Assembly (NCBI RefSeq): GCF_026240945.1
Contig: NZ_JAPFPY010000022.1
Span: forward strand, 45,691 to 109,690
DNA length: 64,000 bases
Origin: Mycolicibacterium sp. J2
GTDB taxonomy: Bacteria; Actinomycetota; Actinomycetes; Mycobacteriales; Mycobacteriaceae
Reading direction: 5' to 3'
This document shows, one piece after another, positions 1 to 7,845 of this stretch (positions are counted from its first letter, which is position 1; every line of letters begins with the position of its first letter). The notes beneath the pieces are model-generated. The model worked only from the letters and a program-made list of their open reading frames with translations, did no database searches and was not told the origin of the DNA. A program made the translations under genes and the position numbers.

Positions 1-119
1 GCGAATGCCGTCTCCATCGGGATCTGCTGATCGAGCAGCATCCCGACGAGCAACGCGAACGGATTGGACTCAAGCAGGGCATCGGCCGCGGGGTCTTGAA
101 CCAGCTGCAGGGTGGGCAT
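1..119 (-). CDS. HhH-GPD-type base excision repair protein, N-terminal fragment
   Basis: The complement reads from an ATG at 119 to the window edge without a stop, giving about 39 residues that begin MPTLQLVQDP and continue with NPFALLVGMLLDQQIPM. That second stretch resembles the N-terminus of small actinobacterial HhH-GPD proteins, DNA glycosylase-like enzymes thought to excise damaged bases. The helix-hairpin-helix and catalytic Asp would lie beyond the edge, so activity cannot be judged. The gene diverges from the DUF732 gene, with 84 bases between the two starts. No clear Shine-Dalgarno sequence precedes the ATG. Confidence 0.6.
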   Translation of the reverse strand, partial: MPTLQLVQDPAADALLESNPFALLVGMLLDQQIPMETAF

Positions 120-203
120 CTGGTCAGTTTAAAGTGCGCCGCCGGCCCGATGGAGTGTGCGAACGTGGACTGCACAACGTGCTCACACCCCCGGAGAGAC
201 AAC

Positions 204-500
204 ATGAAACGCCTGGTGGCGCCTCTGCTGGCCGCGCTGGCCACCGCTCTCGCATTGGCCGCACCGGCCGGCGCGATCCCCGACCAGGGCACGCCGGCCT
301 TCGACGACTACATGCAAGGCCTGCAGCGCAACGGCTACAACCTGAACCCCGACACCGCATGGCGCGTCGCGCACCAGGCCTGTATCGGCGGCATCCCCGG
401 CTACATCGGATTGGAACTGGCCGCCCAGGGCGTCATCGGCCCCGGCGCGCAGGACCGGGTGATGGACGTGGCCAGGAAATACGCCTGCCCGGTCCAGTAG
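204..500 (+). CDS. Secreted DUF732-family protein
   Basis: This 98-residue protein has a signal peptide (MKR, then a hydrophobic Ala/Leu stretch ending near AGA-IPDQ). The mature part of about 70 residues has the DUF732 pattern: a FDDYMQGLQRNGYN segment, then two Cys that could form a disulfide (CIGG and the terminal YACPVQ). DUF732 proteins are small exported proteins common in mycobacteria with no established function. I chose the ATG at 204 over an in-frame ATG at 96 because GGAGA at 193-197 is well spaced and the signal peptide then begins properly. Confidence 0.8.
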   Translation: MKRLVAPLLAALATALALAAPAGAIPDQGTPAFDDYMQGLQRNGYNLNPDTAWRVAHQACIGGIPGYIGLELAAQGVIGPGAQDRVMDVARKYACPVQ

Positions 501-528
501 CACCCACCGCCCCCGCACAATCCTTCGT

Positions 529-1728
529 ATGTCCGGCCCCGTCGCCCTCGCGCTGGCCGCCGCCGCAGCACTGGCGGCGCTGGCCGCGGTGTTCGTCGTG
601 CGCACCCGCCGCGTCGTGGCCACGCCCACCGAACGCGCCGTGCACACCGCCCTGCACACCGCATCACTGGCGGCGCGCGCCCTGCGGCGCGGCCTGGACA
701 CCGTATCGGCGCAGACCGCGGCACCCTTCTTACGAGGGTTGACCGGCACCGACGGGGTGGCGCTGTTCGACAGAGACGGCGTCTTGCTGGCCCGCGACGC
801 CGTCCACGACACCATCTGGCAGCCCGATATCGACGACGCCTGCGCCGCCACGGCCCGCGAATCGGTGACTGCCGCGCGGCGGGTGCTCACCAACAACGGC
901 ACCACCGCCGTGGTCGCACAGCCCCTGCTCGCCGACGGCGGTGACGTGCTGGGCTCGCTCGTGGTGGTGGCGGCGGGCAATCCGGGTCCGGGCATGCTCG
1001 GCGCGATCGGTGAGGTGGCCCGGTACGCGGCCAGCCAGCTGGAGCTGGCCGAGCTCGACGCGTCCCGGGCGCGTCTGGACCGGGCCGAGGTGCTGGCGCT
1101 GCGGGCCCAGATCAGCCCGCACTTCATCTACAACGCACTGAACACCATCGCCTCGTTCGTCCGCACCGATCCTGACCGCGCCCGCGAATTGATCCTGGAA
1201 TTCGCGGATTTCACCCGCTACTCGTTCCGGGCGGCGGGCCAGTACACCACGCTCGCCGAGGAGCTGCGCAATATCGACCGGTATCTGACGCTGGAACGCG
1301 CCCGATTCGGGGCGACGTTGACGGTGCGCCTGCAGGTGGCACCCGAGGTGCTCAATGTCGTGGTGCCGTTCCTGGCGCTACAACCGTTGGTGGAGAACGC
1401 GGTCCGGCACGGCCTTGCCGGGCAGGGTGGCGGCTCGGTCGAGATCGTCGCCCGCGACGCGGGGACCGACTGCGTCATCACCGTCGAAGACGACGGCGCC
1501 GGAATGGATCCCGACACACTGCGGGCCGGACCGGGGGACGCGCTGGCCGAACAGAGCCACCAGGCCGCGCATGTGGGTCTGACAAATGTGGACCATCGAC
1601 TGCGTGCGGCCTTCGGCAACGACTACGGTCTGGTGGTCGAGACAGCTCTCGGGGCGGGCACCAAGGTGATCATGCGGGTGCCGAAGTTCCGCTCCGGGGT
1701 GCGGGCCAGTGGAAGTGGGGTGGCGTGA
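529..1728 (+). CDS. LytS-type sensor histidine kinase
   Basis: This 399-residue protein is a sensor kinase of the LytS/YehU class. It has one N-terminal membrane segment (about residues 4-24), a GAF-like region (about 60-165), and a His_kinase domain whose QISPHFIYNAL box puts the phosphorylated His near residue 198. The ATPase domain has an N box with QPLVENAVRHG at about 285-295 and a DDGAGM G box. Its GTGA overlap with the next gene makes it the first gene of a four-gene operon with a LytTR regulator, a small membrane protein and a sodium/solute symporter. By analogy with LytS-LytTR pairs that sense carboxylates, it probably senses the transported substrate, but the ligand cannot be read from the sequence. 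Confidence 0.87.
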   Translation: MSGPVALALAAAAALAALAAVFVVRTRRVVATPTERAVHTALHTASLAARALRRGLDTVSAQTAAPFLRGLTGTDGVALFDRDGVLLARDAVHDTIWQPDIDDACAATARESVTAARRVLTNNGTTAVVAQPLLADGGDVLGSLVVVAAGNPGPGMLGAIGEVARYAASQLELAELDASRARLDRAEVLALRAQISPHFIYNALNTIASFVRTDPDRARELILEFADFTRYSFRAAGQYTTLAEELRNIDRYLTLERARFGATLTVRLQVAPEVLNVVVPFLALQPLVENAVRHGLAGQGGGSVEIVARDAGTDCVITVEDDGAGMDPDTLRAGPGDALAEQSHQAAHVGLTNVDHRLRAAFGNDYGLVVETALGAGTKVIMRVPKFRSGVRASGSGVA

Positions 1729-2492
1729 CTGCGAAGCTGACGGTGCTCGCCGTCGACGACGAGGCACCCGCACTAGACGAACTTGCCTACCTGCTCGGCC
1801 GCCATCCCGATGTGGCACAGGTGTTCACCGCCGGCGACGCCACGGCGGCGCTGCGCGAACTCAACCGGCACACCATCGACGCGGTGTTCCTCGACATCAA
1901 CATGCCGGGACTGTCCGGTATCGAACTGGCCGGCATCCTGACCAATTTCGCGCACCGGCCCGCCGTGGTGTTCGTGACCGCCCACGACGACAGGGCGGTG
2001 GCGGCGTTCGACGTCGGCGCCACCGACTATCTGCTGAAGCCGATCCGGCAGGACCGGCTCGACGAGGCCGTGCGCCGGGCCGCGACGGCCCACACCGTGG
2101 CCGCACCGGGCGAACAGGATTCCGATGTGATCCCCGCCGAACTCGGCGGCATCACCCAACTGGTGCCGCGCGACAGCATCGGTTGGGTTGAAGCCGAGGG
2201 TGACTACGCCCGCCTGCACTCGGCCACCGGCGCGCACCTGGTTCGAATTCCGTTGAGCGTCTTGGAAACTCGTTGGGCCGACCACGGCTTCCAACGCATC
2301 CACCGGTCCTACCTGGTGTCGCTGCGACTGGTGACCGGACTGCGCACCCAGGACGGCGCGGTGCTGGTTCGGTTGCGCGCCAACGGCACCTCACCCGCCG
2401 TGGAGTTACCGGTGAGCCGTCGGCAGGCGCGCGAACTGCGCGACCGGCTGGTCCGCGATCCGATGCGCAGCCTGAAGCCCGCCGATGAGTGA
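1725..2492 (+). CDS. LytTR-family response regulator
   Basis: This 255-residue protein has a receiver domain (residues about 4-120; acidic pair near DDE, phosphorylated Asp near residue 57 in FLDINMPG, conserved Lys in LLKPI) and a C-terminal LytTR DNA-binding domain (about 145-245, with the IHRSYLVSL motif). The GTG start overlaps the kinase stop by four bases (GTGA), which implies translational coupling. It is the cognate regulator of the upstream LytS-type kinase. LytTR regulators usually bind pairs of direct repeats, and no convincing pair was found just upstream of this operon. Confidence 0.9.
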   Translation: MTAKLTVLAVDDEAPALDELAYLLGRHPDVAQVFTAGDATAALRELNRHTIDAVFLDINMPGLSGIELAGILTNFAHRPAVVFVTAHDDRAVAAFDVGATDYLLKPIRQDRLDEAVRRAATAHTVAAPGEQDSDVIPAELGGITQLVPRDSIGWVEAEGDYARLHSATGAHLVRIPLSVLETRWADHGFQRIHRSYLVSLRLVTGLRTQDGAVLVRLRANGTSPAVELPVSRRQARELRDRLVRDPMRSLKPADE

Positions 2493-2943
2493 CCGACCTG
2501 ACGCTCCCAATGCGCGGCCCGCCGCTGGACCCAATGCGCGGCCCGCCGCTGGACCCAATGCGCGGCCCGCCGCGGGACTCAATGCGCGGCCCGCCGCGGA
2601 ACGCCAGCGGGTGGTGCTCGCCCACCGCCGCGGCGCTCGGATGGTGCGCACCCGGGTGGAAGTCCAGGAGCAAACCCAGGTCGGTGACGCCTTGGTGCGC
2701 GGTCTGGTGCGCGCCCAGCTCGGTCTGGCCCTGCGGCTGAGCCTCGTGGTCATCGCCGCGGTCGCGGTGGCGGCACTGCTGGCACCCCACCTCGGCACAC
2801 TGACGGTGCTCGGGATGCGCTTGAACTGGTTGCTGCTGGCGGCGCTGGTCTACCCGCTGCTGTACGGCGTCGGCCGGTTGTACGTCCGGCTGGCCGAACA
2901 GGCCGAGCGGGACTTCGTCCGCGTCGTCGACACCGAACCATGA
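2485..2943 (+). CDS. Small two-helix membrane protein preceding the symporter
   Basis: This 152-residue protein has a Pro/Ala-rich N-terminus of four NARPAAG-type octapeptides (residues about 9-40), a basic segment, and two membrane helices (about 78-97 and 107-125). It overlaps the regulator stop by eight bases and the symporter start by four (ATGA). The size, two helices and position match the DUF485 protein that precedes ActP-type symporters, as at 24538 in this window, but the residue match to DUF485 is weak, so I leave the family open. The repeat tract is probably cytoplasmic. A role as an accessory subunit of the symporter is an inference from gene order. Confidence 0.75.
   Translation: MSDRPDAPNARPAAGPNARPAAGPNARPAAGLNARPAAERQRVVLAHRRGARMVRTRVEVQEQTQVGDALVRGLVRAQLGLALRLSLVVIAAVAVAALLAPHLGTLTVLGMRLNWLLLAALVYPLLYGVGRLYVRLAEQAERDFVRVVDTEP
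2509..2604. repeat. Four tandem copies of a 24-base unit inside a CDS
   Basis: Four adjacent 24-base units beginning AATGCGCGGCCCGCCGC start at 2509, 2533, 2557 and 2581. The first two are identical and the last two drift at their 3' ends. The period is a multiple of three, so copy-number change would add or remove eight residues without breaking the frame. Confidence 0.95.
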
Positions 2944-4670
2944 CCGGCTCCCCGCTCACGGCGGCGGCGCTGCTGGCCGCGGCGGTGGCCACCGTTGCCA
3001 TCGGCGCCTACGGAGTCCGCCTGTCGCGCACCACCTCCGACTTCCTGGTCGCCTCCCGCACCGTCGGCCCGCGCTGGAACGCCGCGGCCATCTCCGGCGA
3101 ATATCTGTCGGCGGCATCATTTCTCGGGGTAGCCGGGTTGATCGCCAAGTACGGTGCCGACGCGCTGTGGTACCCGGTCGGTTTCACCGCGGGCTATCTG
3201 GGCCTGTTGTTGTTCGTCGCCGCACCGCTGCGGCGCTCCGGCGCTTACACCGTGCCCGATTTCGCCGAGTTCCGGCTGGGTTCGGCGCGGCTACGCAAGG
3301 TCGCCATGCTCGTCGTGGTGGTGATCTGCGTGTTCTACCTGGCACCGCAATATCAGGGCGCCGGACTGACCCTGAAAACCCTTCTCGGCGTGCCGGTCTG
3401 GATCGGCCCACTGCTGGTCGGCGGAATCGTCATCAGCAATGTGGTGGGCGGCGGCATGCGCTCGATCACGTTCGTGCAGGCCTTCCAGTACTGGCTCAAG
3501 CTGACCGCCGTCGCCGTGCCGGCGCTGGCCCTGCTCGCGCTGTTCCTGCACGACCGCGCCGAACTCGGCGGCCCGCTGCCCCCGAGCGTGCACCACCAGA
3601 CCACCGTCGCCATCGACACCGACGTGGTGGTGCGGGTGATCGATCCGGCCGGCATCACCGTCACCGGCGGGTTGGACGGACGAGACGTGAACGCCGCCAC
3701 CATCGGCGCCCCGGGTGAGCACACCCTCGGCGCGGGCAGCATCTTGACCCTGGCCGCCGGTGCGGCCACCCCGGTGGTGGCGGGCACCCCGGGCACCGGC
3801 CAAACGTGGATCACCTCCGGCGGCGGATTGGGCGGCGGGCATCCGCTCTATCAGGTGGTGTCGATCATCGTCGCGACATTCCTGGGCACGATGGGTCTGC
3901 CGCACGTGCTGGTGCGCTTCTACACGAATCCCGACGGTCGAGCGGCCCGGCGCACCGCGCTGGCCGTCATCGCCATGGTGTCGGTGTTCTACCTGTTCCC
4001 CATCCTGCTCGGCGTCTTCTCCCGGCTGTACGTGCCCCAGTTGTTGATCACCGGCACCGCTGACGCCGCGGTGCTGCTTGCTCCCGGCTCCACCGTCGGC
4101 GGGGTCGCCGGCCAGCTATTGGGCGCCCTGGTGGCCGCCGGCGCGATCGCGGCGTTCCTGGCCACGTCATCGGGTCTGCTGGTAAGCATCGCCGGCGCGT
4201 TGGCCACCGATGTGCTGCGCGGCCGGGTGCGGGATTTCCGGGTGGCCGCGGTCGTCGGCGGGCTGATCCCGATTCCGCTCTCGATGGTGGTGTCGGGCCT
4301 CGAGCTATCCCGCAGCGTCGGTCTGGCCTTTGCCGTTGCGGCGTCGACCTTGTGTCCGCTTCTGGTACTTGGCATCTGGTGGCGCGGACTGACCGCCACC
4401 GGCGCCGCGTGCGGGCTGATCGCCGGCGGTGGCGTCTGCGGCAGTGCGGTCGTGGTGGCCATAGCCGGCGGCGTCGACGACGACGTGCTCGGCGGCTGGC
4501 CGGCGGTGATGGTCGGGTACCCCGCCGCCGTCAGCGTGCCGCTGGCCTTCGCCACCATGATCATCGTCAGCCGATTCACCCGTGCCACACCGGATGTCGC
4601 GCGGATCTTTGCGCGCATGCACGTACCGGAGCGGCTGGGCATGGGCGTGGAGCGCGTGCCTCGCGACTGA
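2940..4670 (+). CDS. Sodium:solute symporter, acetate/pyruvate-type (SSS family)
   Basis: This 576-residue polytopic protein has SSS-family hallmarks: GEYLSAASFLGVAGL in the first helices, a PDFAEFRL stretch, and GLPHVLVRFYTNP later on. It is most like ActP-type monocarboxylate symporters. Compared with the 543-residue relative at 24885, it carries a polar insertion of roughly 90 residues (about 205-295, rich in Gly, Thr and Val) between membrane helices. Its ATG overlaps the preceding stop (ATGA). Being in one operon with a LytS/LytTR pair suggests induction by the external substrate. The substrate itself (acetate, propionate, pyruvate or similar) is not resolved. Confidence 0.88.
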   Translation: MTGSPLTAAALLAAAVATVAIGAYGVRLSRTTSDFLVASRTVGPRWNAAAISGEYLSAASFLGVAGLIAKYGADALWYPVGFTAGYLGLLLFVAAPLRRSGAYTVPDFAEFRLGSARLRKVAMLVVVVICVFYLAPQYQGAGLTLKTLLGVPVWIGPLLVGGIVISNVVGGGMRSITFVQAFQYWLKLTAVAVPALALLALFLHDRAELGGPLPPSVHHQTTVAIDTDVVVRVIDPAGITVTGGLDGRDVNAATIGAPGEHTLGAGSILTLAAGAATPVVAGTPGTGQTWITSGGGLGGGHPLYQVVSIIVATFLGTMGLPHVLVRFYTNPDGRAARRTALAVIAMVSVFYLFPILLGVFSRLYVPQLLITGTADAAVLLAPGSTVGGVAGQLLGALVAAGAIAAFLATSSGLLVSIAGALATDVLRGRVRDFRVAAVVGGLIPIPLSMVVSGLELSRSVGLAFAVAASTLCPLLVLGIWWRGLTATGAACGLIAGGGVCGSAVVVAIAGGVDDDVLGGWPAVMVGYPAAVSVPLAFATMIIVSRFTRATPDVARIFARMHVPERLGMGVERVPRD

Positions 4671-4683
4671 CGGCACCGTCCGA

Positions 4684-5607
4684 TCAGAGCAGCGTCAGCA
4701 CGGTCTTCCCGACGGCATTGCGGACAGATTGGGCCTCACCCGCCCGCTCGAGCGGAAACGTTGCCGCGATGGTCGGTGCCAACGCGCCACGGACCACGAG
4801 TTCGGCCAGCGCGGTGAGCCCGAGCCGGTCGGCCTCGACGAACAGGCCGGCCACCCGGATTCCGCGCTCCGCCGCGGCACCGGCGACTTCGGGCAGTGAT
4901 TGCGGCAGGGTGGACACCAGCGTTCCGCCCGCATTGAGCACGCGCTCGGCCTTGTTCGGATAATCGTGGCCGATCATGTCGAACACCACATCGATCTCCG
5001 CAACGGTCTCTGCGAAATCGGTTGTGGTGTAGTCGATCACCTCGTCGGCGCCGAGTGAGGTCACATAATCTGTTGCGGCCGGGTCGGCCAGCCCGATGAC
5101 ATACGCGCCGCGGGCCTTAGCTATCTGCACCGCCAGGTGCCCGACCCCGCCGGCGGGTGCGGTGATCAGTACCCGGGTGTTGTCACCGACGCCGGCGGTC
5201 TCGACCAGCGCCTGCCAAGCGGTGAGACCCGCCAGCGGCAGGGCAGCGGCCCGCACGTGATCCAGGTTGGCGGGCTTGGCCACGAACACCCTGGTGGGCC
5301 CGACCACGTACTCGGCGTAGGCGCCGTGCCCCTTGGGGAAGGGTAACAGGCCGAACACCTCGTCCCCTGGTTCGAACAGCGTGACCCCGACTCCGGTTGC
5401 CTCGACGGTGCCTGACACGTCCCACCCGAGCACGAATGGCGGCGGCCCGACGAACACGCCGGTCTGCCGGTTCATCGCGTCGACCGGGTTCACCCCGGCC
5501 GCGTGGACGCGGACCAGGATCTCGCCCATACCCGGCTCCGGACGGTCGATCTCCACAACGTCCAGCACCTCGGGGCCACCGAACTCGGACTGACTGACGG
5601 CCCTCAT
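4684..5607 (-). CDS. NADP-dependent quinone oxidoreductase-like (MDR superfamily)
   Basis: This 307-residue medium-chain dehydrogenase/reductase lacks the zinc-ligand Cys residues. It has a GroES-like N-terminal domain (AAGVNPVDAMNRQTG near 35-50) and a Rossmann NADP site (APAGGVGHLAVQIAKA near 150-165). These features place it with quinone oxidoreductase-type enzymes that reduce quinones or alpha,beta-unsaturated carbonyls. It is the last gene of an operon with an alpha/beta hydrolase (ATGA overlap at 5604-5607) and a 239-residue protein of unknown function. A similar enzyme is encoded at 21556 next to the second HxlR gene. Confidence 0.85.
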   Translation of the reverse strand: MRAVSQSEFGGPEVLDVVEIDRPEPGMGEILVRVHAAGVNPVDAMNRQTGVFVGPPPFVLGWDVSGTVEATGVGVTLFEPGDEVFGLLPFPKGHGAYAEYVVGPTRVFVAKPANLDHVRAAALPLAGLTAWQALVETAGVGDNTRVLITAPAGGVGHLAVQIAKARGAYVIGLADPAATDYVTSLGADEVIDYTTTDFAETVAEIDVVFDMIGHDYPNKAERVLNAGGTLVSTLPQSLPEVAGAAAERGIRVAGLFVEADRLGLTALAELVVRGALAPTIAATFPLERAGEAQSVRNAVGKTVLTLL

Positions 5608-6443
5608 CGCGCGACACCGAGGAATCGGTTGACTTCGTGCGCGAAGTCGTCGATGTGCTGGAAGAGAAACCCGTGCCCGGCGTCGCTGTAGAGCACCACC
5701 TTGGCATCCGGAAGCTGCTTTGACATCACATAACTGGCATAGGAATTGATCATCACGTCGTGAGCACCGTTGGCGACCAGCACGGGCAGTTTGAGCTCGC
5801 TCAGGCGGTCGTAGTACCCGCCGAAGGTCGCGATCGCGCCCAGCTGGGCATGATAGGTCGCGTCCTGGACGGCGGCCTGGGACCGCCCCAGCCGAACATC
5901 GAGCCGCCGCAGGGATTCCAGCCCGGCCGCGCGGCCTTGGTCAGACTCCGGGAAAAACAGGTACAGGTAGTCCTCGTCGTCGTTGACGGCATGCCGGAGA
6001 ATCTCCCCGACCCGCGGCGGTGGGGGCGGCTGGTCGGGTACCCCGGCCGGCGTACTCCCCGCAATCACGAGTCGGCGTACCAGTTCCGGCGCGCCCAAAG
6101 CGATGCCCTGGGCCACGATGCCACCGAGTGACCAGCCGAGCACGTCGACTTGCCGCAGACCGAGCGCGCGGATGAACGCGGCACCGCCCTCGGCCAGACC
6201 GTCGATGGTCGTCGGTGCCGTGCCGCTAGAGGCCGCCGTACCGCGATTGTCGAAGACGATGACCTCCCGATCCGCCGCCAAGGCGTCGAGCAACTTGGGA
6301 TCCCAGTGGTCGACGGTGCCGCGCAGTCGCATGCACAGCACCACGGGGACGGTGCCCGGTTTTCCGAATCGGCGGTAGTGGAAGCGTTCTCCGTCGGGAC
6401 CGCCGACGAAGCGATCCTCGGCCTGGTCGGACAGGTAGGTCAT
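5604..6443 (-). CDS. Alpha/beta hydrolase (copy A)
   Basis: This 279-residue alpha/beta-hydrolase fold enzyme has a nucleophile elbow GWSLGG (Ser near 105), an acid in NGAHDVM (near 230) and a His in DAGHGF (near 257), so the triad is complete. The family covers esterases, lactonases and C-C bond hydrolases, and the substrate is not evident. I chose the ATG at 6443 over an in-frame start at 6536 because that one would run into the upstream gene, and because the protein then begins MTYLSDQ just before the fold. It is 13 bases downstream of the 239-residue gene and is a paralogue of the hydrolase at 19996. Confidence 0.86.
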   Translation of the reverse strand: MTYLSDQAEDRFVGGPDGERFHYRRFGKPGTVPVVLCMRLRGTVDHWDPKLLDALAADREVIVFDNRGTAASSGTAPTTIDGLAEGGAAFIRALGLRQVDVLGWSLGGIVAQGIALGAPELVRRLVIAGSTPAGVPDQPPPPPRVGEILRHAVNDDEDYLYLFFPESDQGRAAGLESLRRLDVRLGRSQAAVQDATYHAQLGAIATFGGYYDRLSELKLPVLVANGAHDVMINSYASYVMSKQLPDAKVVLYSDAGHGFLFQHIDDFAHEVNRFLGVAR

Positions 6444-6456
6444 GTTCCGGTTTCTT

Positions 6457-7176
6457 TCAGTCGAGGTGGATGTCGGTGAGCGAGGTGGAGACCACCAACT
6501 GCTCGGGTATCGGGCGGTTGTCGGCATCGCGGACATAGATCAGCCGGGTACGCGGGATGACCAGGCCGTCGATCTCGTCGAAGTCGGACACGTAGTGGGC
6601 GCCCGGCGACCCGCCGGCTATGTCGACCTGGTAGTCGCGGCGACGGATCAGTCCGTCATCGTCGATGTAAAGCACTTGGTGCGGGCTGTGGGTGTCGATG
6701 GTGTCGGGGTAGTCGACGTGCAGGCGACGCAGCCGTTGACCGTCTTCGATCCATGACTCCCCCTCCTCGGTTCGCACGCCGGGAAAGGTCAGGTTGAATG
6801 GCTCGGCGGTGTAGGTCCACATGGCGTAACCGGTGAAGTAGGCCAATTGGAGTGTTGTCCAGGGTGTTTCGAGTTCATGACCGGCGAAGGACGAACGCGG
6901 CTTCTCCAGCACCTCGACGTTGTCGCCGTCCAGGGTTTCGATACCGACGCGTTGCGGTGTGTAAGCGCTGCGCAGATTGGCAGCGGTGAACGGCCACAAC
7001 GAGGTGCGTTGATCCTTGATCCAGACGGTGATGTTGCCGTCATCGACGATGCCGGGCACGTGCTTGATATCCCAGATCGCACCGCCGAAGCGCTTACGCG
7101 CGGTGACCGACGTGAGTTGTCGCCAGCGGTCGACGCCCCCATAAGCCTGCAGCGTCCTTTGGAGAAGGTCTGTCAT
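6457..7176 (-). CDS. Conserved protein of unknown function, 239-residue family (copy A)
   Basis: I cannot assign this 239-residue protein to a named family. It has no signal peptide or membrane helix and looks like an all-beta soluble domain, with AYGGVDRW near the N-terminus, then SFAGHELETPW, AYFTGYAMWTY, DDDGLIRRRDYQVD and a C-terminal PRTRLIYVRD. The gene at 10621 encodes a protein of the same length with the same landmarks, so these are paralogues. It is the first gene of an operon with an alpha/beta hydrolase and a quinone oxidoreductase-like enzyme. The element at 7253-7272 lies about 80 bases upstream and is a likely control site. Confidence 0.8.
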   Translation of the reverse strand: MTDLLQRTLQAYGGVDRWRQLTSVTARKRFGGAIWDIKHVPGIVDDGNITVWIKDQRTSLWPFTAANLRSAYTPQRVGIETLDGDNVEVLEKPRSSFAGHELETPWTTLQLAYFTGYAMWTYTAEPFNLTFPGVRTEEGESWIEDGQRLRRLHVDYPDTIDTHSPHQVLYIDDDGLIRRRDYQVDIAGGSPGAHYVSDFDEIDGLVIPRTRLIYVRDADNRPIPEQLVVSTSLTDIHLD

Positions 7177-7252
7177 CGGTGTCCTGTTCGGTAGCGACGG
7201 CGCGCGAATAGGCTCGGGCGTCGGTTACAGGCTCACATCGCGTGGGCAGGCT

Positions 7253-7272
7253 GGGTATCGGTCAAATGACCA
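7253..7272. promoter_or_regulatory. 20-base element upstream of hydrolase operon A
   Basis: The sequence GGGTATCGGTCAAATGACCA contains the inverted repeat GGTCA-AA-TGACC (7260-7271). The same 20 bases, with one change, occur at 20920-20939 upstream of hydrolase operon B. In both places the element sits about 64-77 bases before the start codon of a minus-strand operon. I propose an operator or activator site, perhaps for the LuxR-type regulators of this island, but the binding protein is a guess. Confidence 0.55.
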
Positions 7273-7337
7273 CGGTTACCCGACGGAGTCCCCGAGCGCT
7301 GACGGATGCGCTCGGATTCTCTGAGGTTCTCCAGGGG

Positions 7338-7790
7338 TTAGGCCGGCCTCTGCTCGACCAGTACGACATCCGCCACGGGCACCTTGCCGCCATCGCGACG
7401 ACGAAAGGCGAGGCCCACCAACTCTCCGGTCTCAGCTTCCACGAAGCGGTAACCGCTGCTCCTGTCCCGTGCCATGTGCTGATGCCCCCACTGCCCGACC
7501 GCGGCCAGGACCGGCATGAGGTCATGGCCTGCCGGGGTGAGCAGATACCGACTCCGGGTGCGGTCACCGGGCTCCCGATAGTCGACGACCTGCAGGATGC
7601 CGGCGGCGACCAGTTCGGAGAGCCGGGCACTCAGCACGTCGGGAGCAACGCCGAGCTGCTCACGGAACTCGGAGAACCGGGAACGGCCGAGCATCGCCTC
7701 TCGGATGATCAGGATGGCCCAACGCTGCCCCAGCACGGACATCGTGCGGGCGATGGGACAGACATCGTCGGACCACGGATCGGTGCGCAT
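7338..7790 (-). CDS. HxlR-family transcriptional regulator
   Basis: This 150-residue winged-helix regulator has the HxlR pattern: CPIARTMSVLGQRWAILI at the N-terminus, a helix-turn-helix with FSEFREQLGVAPDVLSARL, and a wing ending RYLLTPAG. It diverges from the large LuxR-type gene. I chose the ATG at 7790 over in-frame starts at 7820 and 7952 because the perfect inverted repeat centred at 7815 would otherwise lie inside the gene. It has a single Cys before the helix rather than a CPC pair, so it may respond to a small ligand rather than to oxidation. Confidence 0.83.
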   Translation of the reverse strand: MRTDPWSDDVCPIARTMSVLGQRWAILIIREAMLGRSRFSEFREQLGVAPDVLSARLSELVAAGILQVVDYREPGDRTRSRYLLTPAGHDLMPVLAAVGQWGHQHMARDRSSGYRFVEAETGELVGLAFRRRDGGKVPVADVVLVEQRPA

Positions 7791-7796
7791 CGTCAC

Positions 7797-7833
7797 AGCA
7801 TAGCTGAGTAGGCGATCCATACTCAGCTCTGCT
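7797..7833. promoter_or_regulatory. Inverted-repeat operator between HxlR and LuxR genes
   Basis: AGCTGAGTA (7802-7810) and its exact complement TACTCAGCT (7820-7828) are separated by nine bases. With one mismatch the arms extend to 14 bases (7797-7810 and 7820-7833). The site lies in the divergent promoter region, seven bases from the HxlR ATG and 13 from the LuxR GTG. HxlR dimers bind such spaced palindromes, so autoregulation together with control of the LuxR-type gene is likely. Confidence 0.65.
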
Positions 7834-7845
7834 AGCTTGGCGGAC

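Noticed and set aside
96..203. The longer DUF732 frame beginning at the ATG at 96
   Set aside because: The extension has no ribosome site and would place 36 polar residues before the signal peptide.
2509..2604. CRISPR array
   Set aside because: The repeats are contiguous, without spacers, and lie in a coding sequence. No cas genes are present. The same applies to the 31255 repeats.
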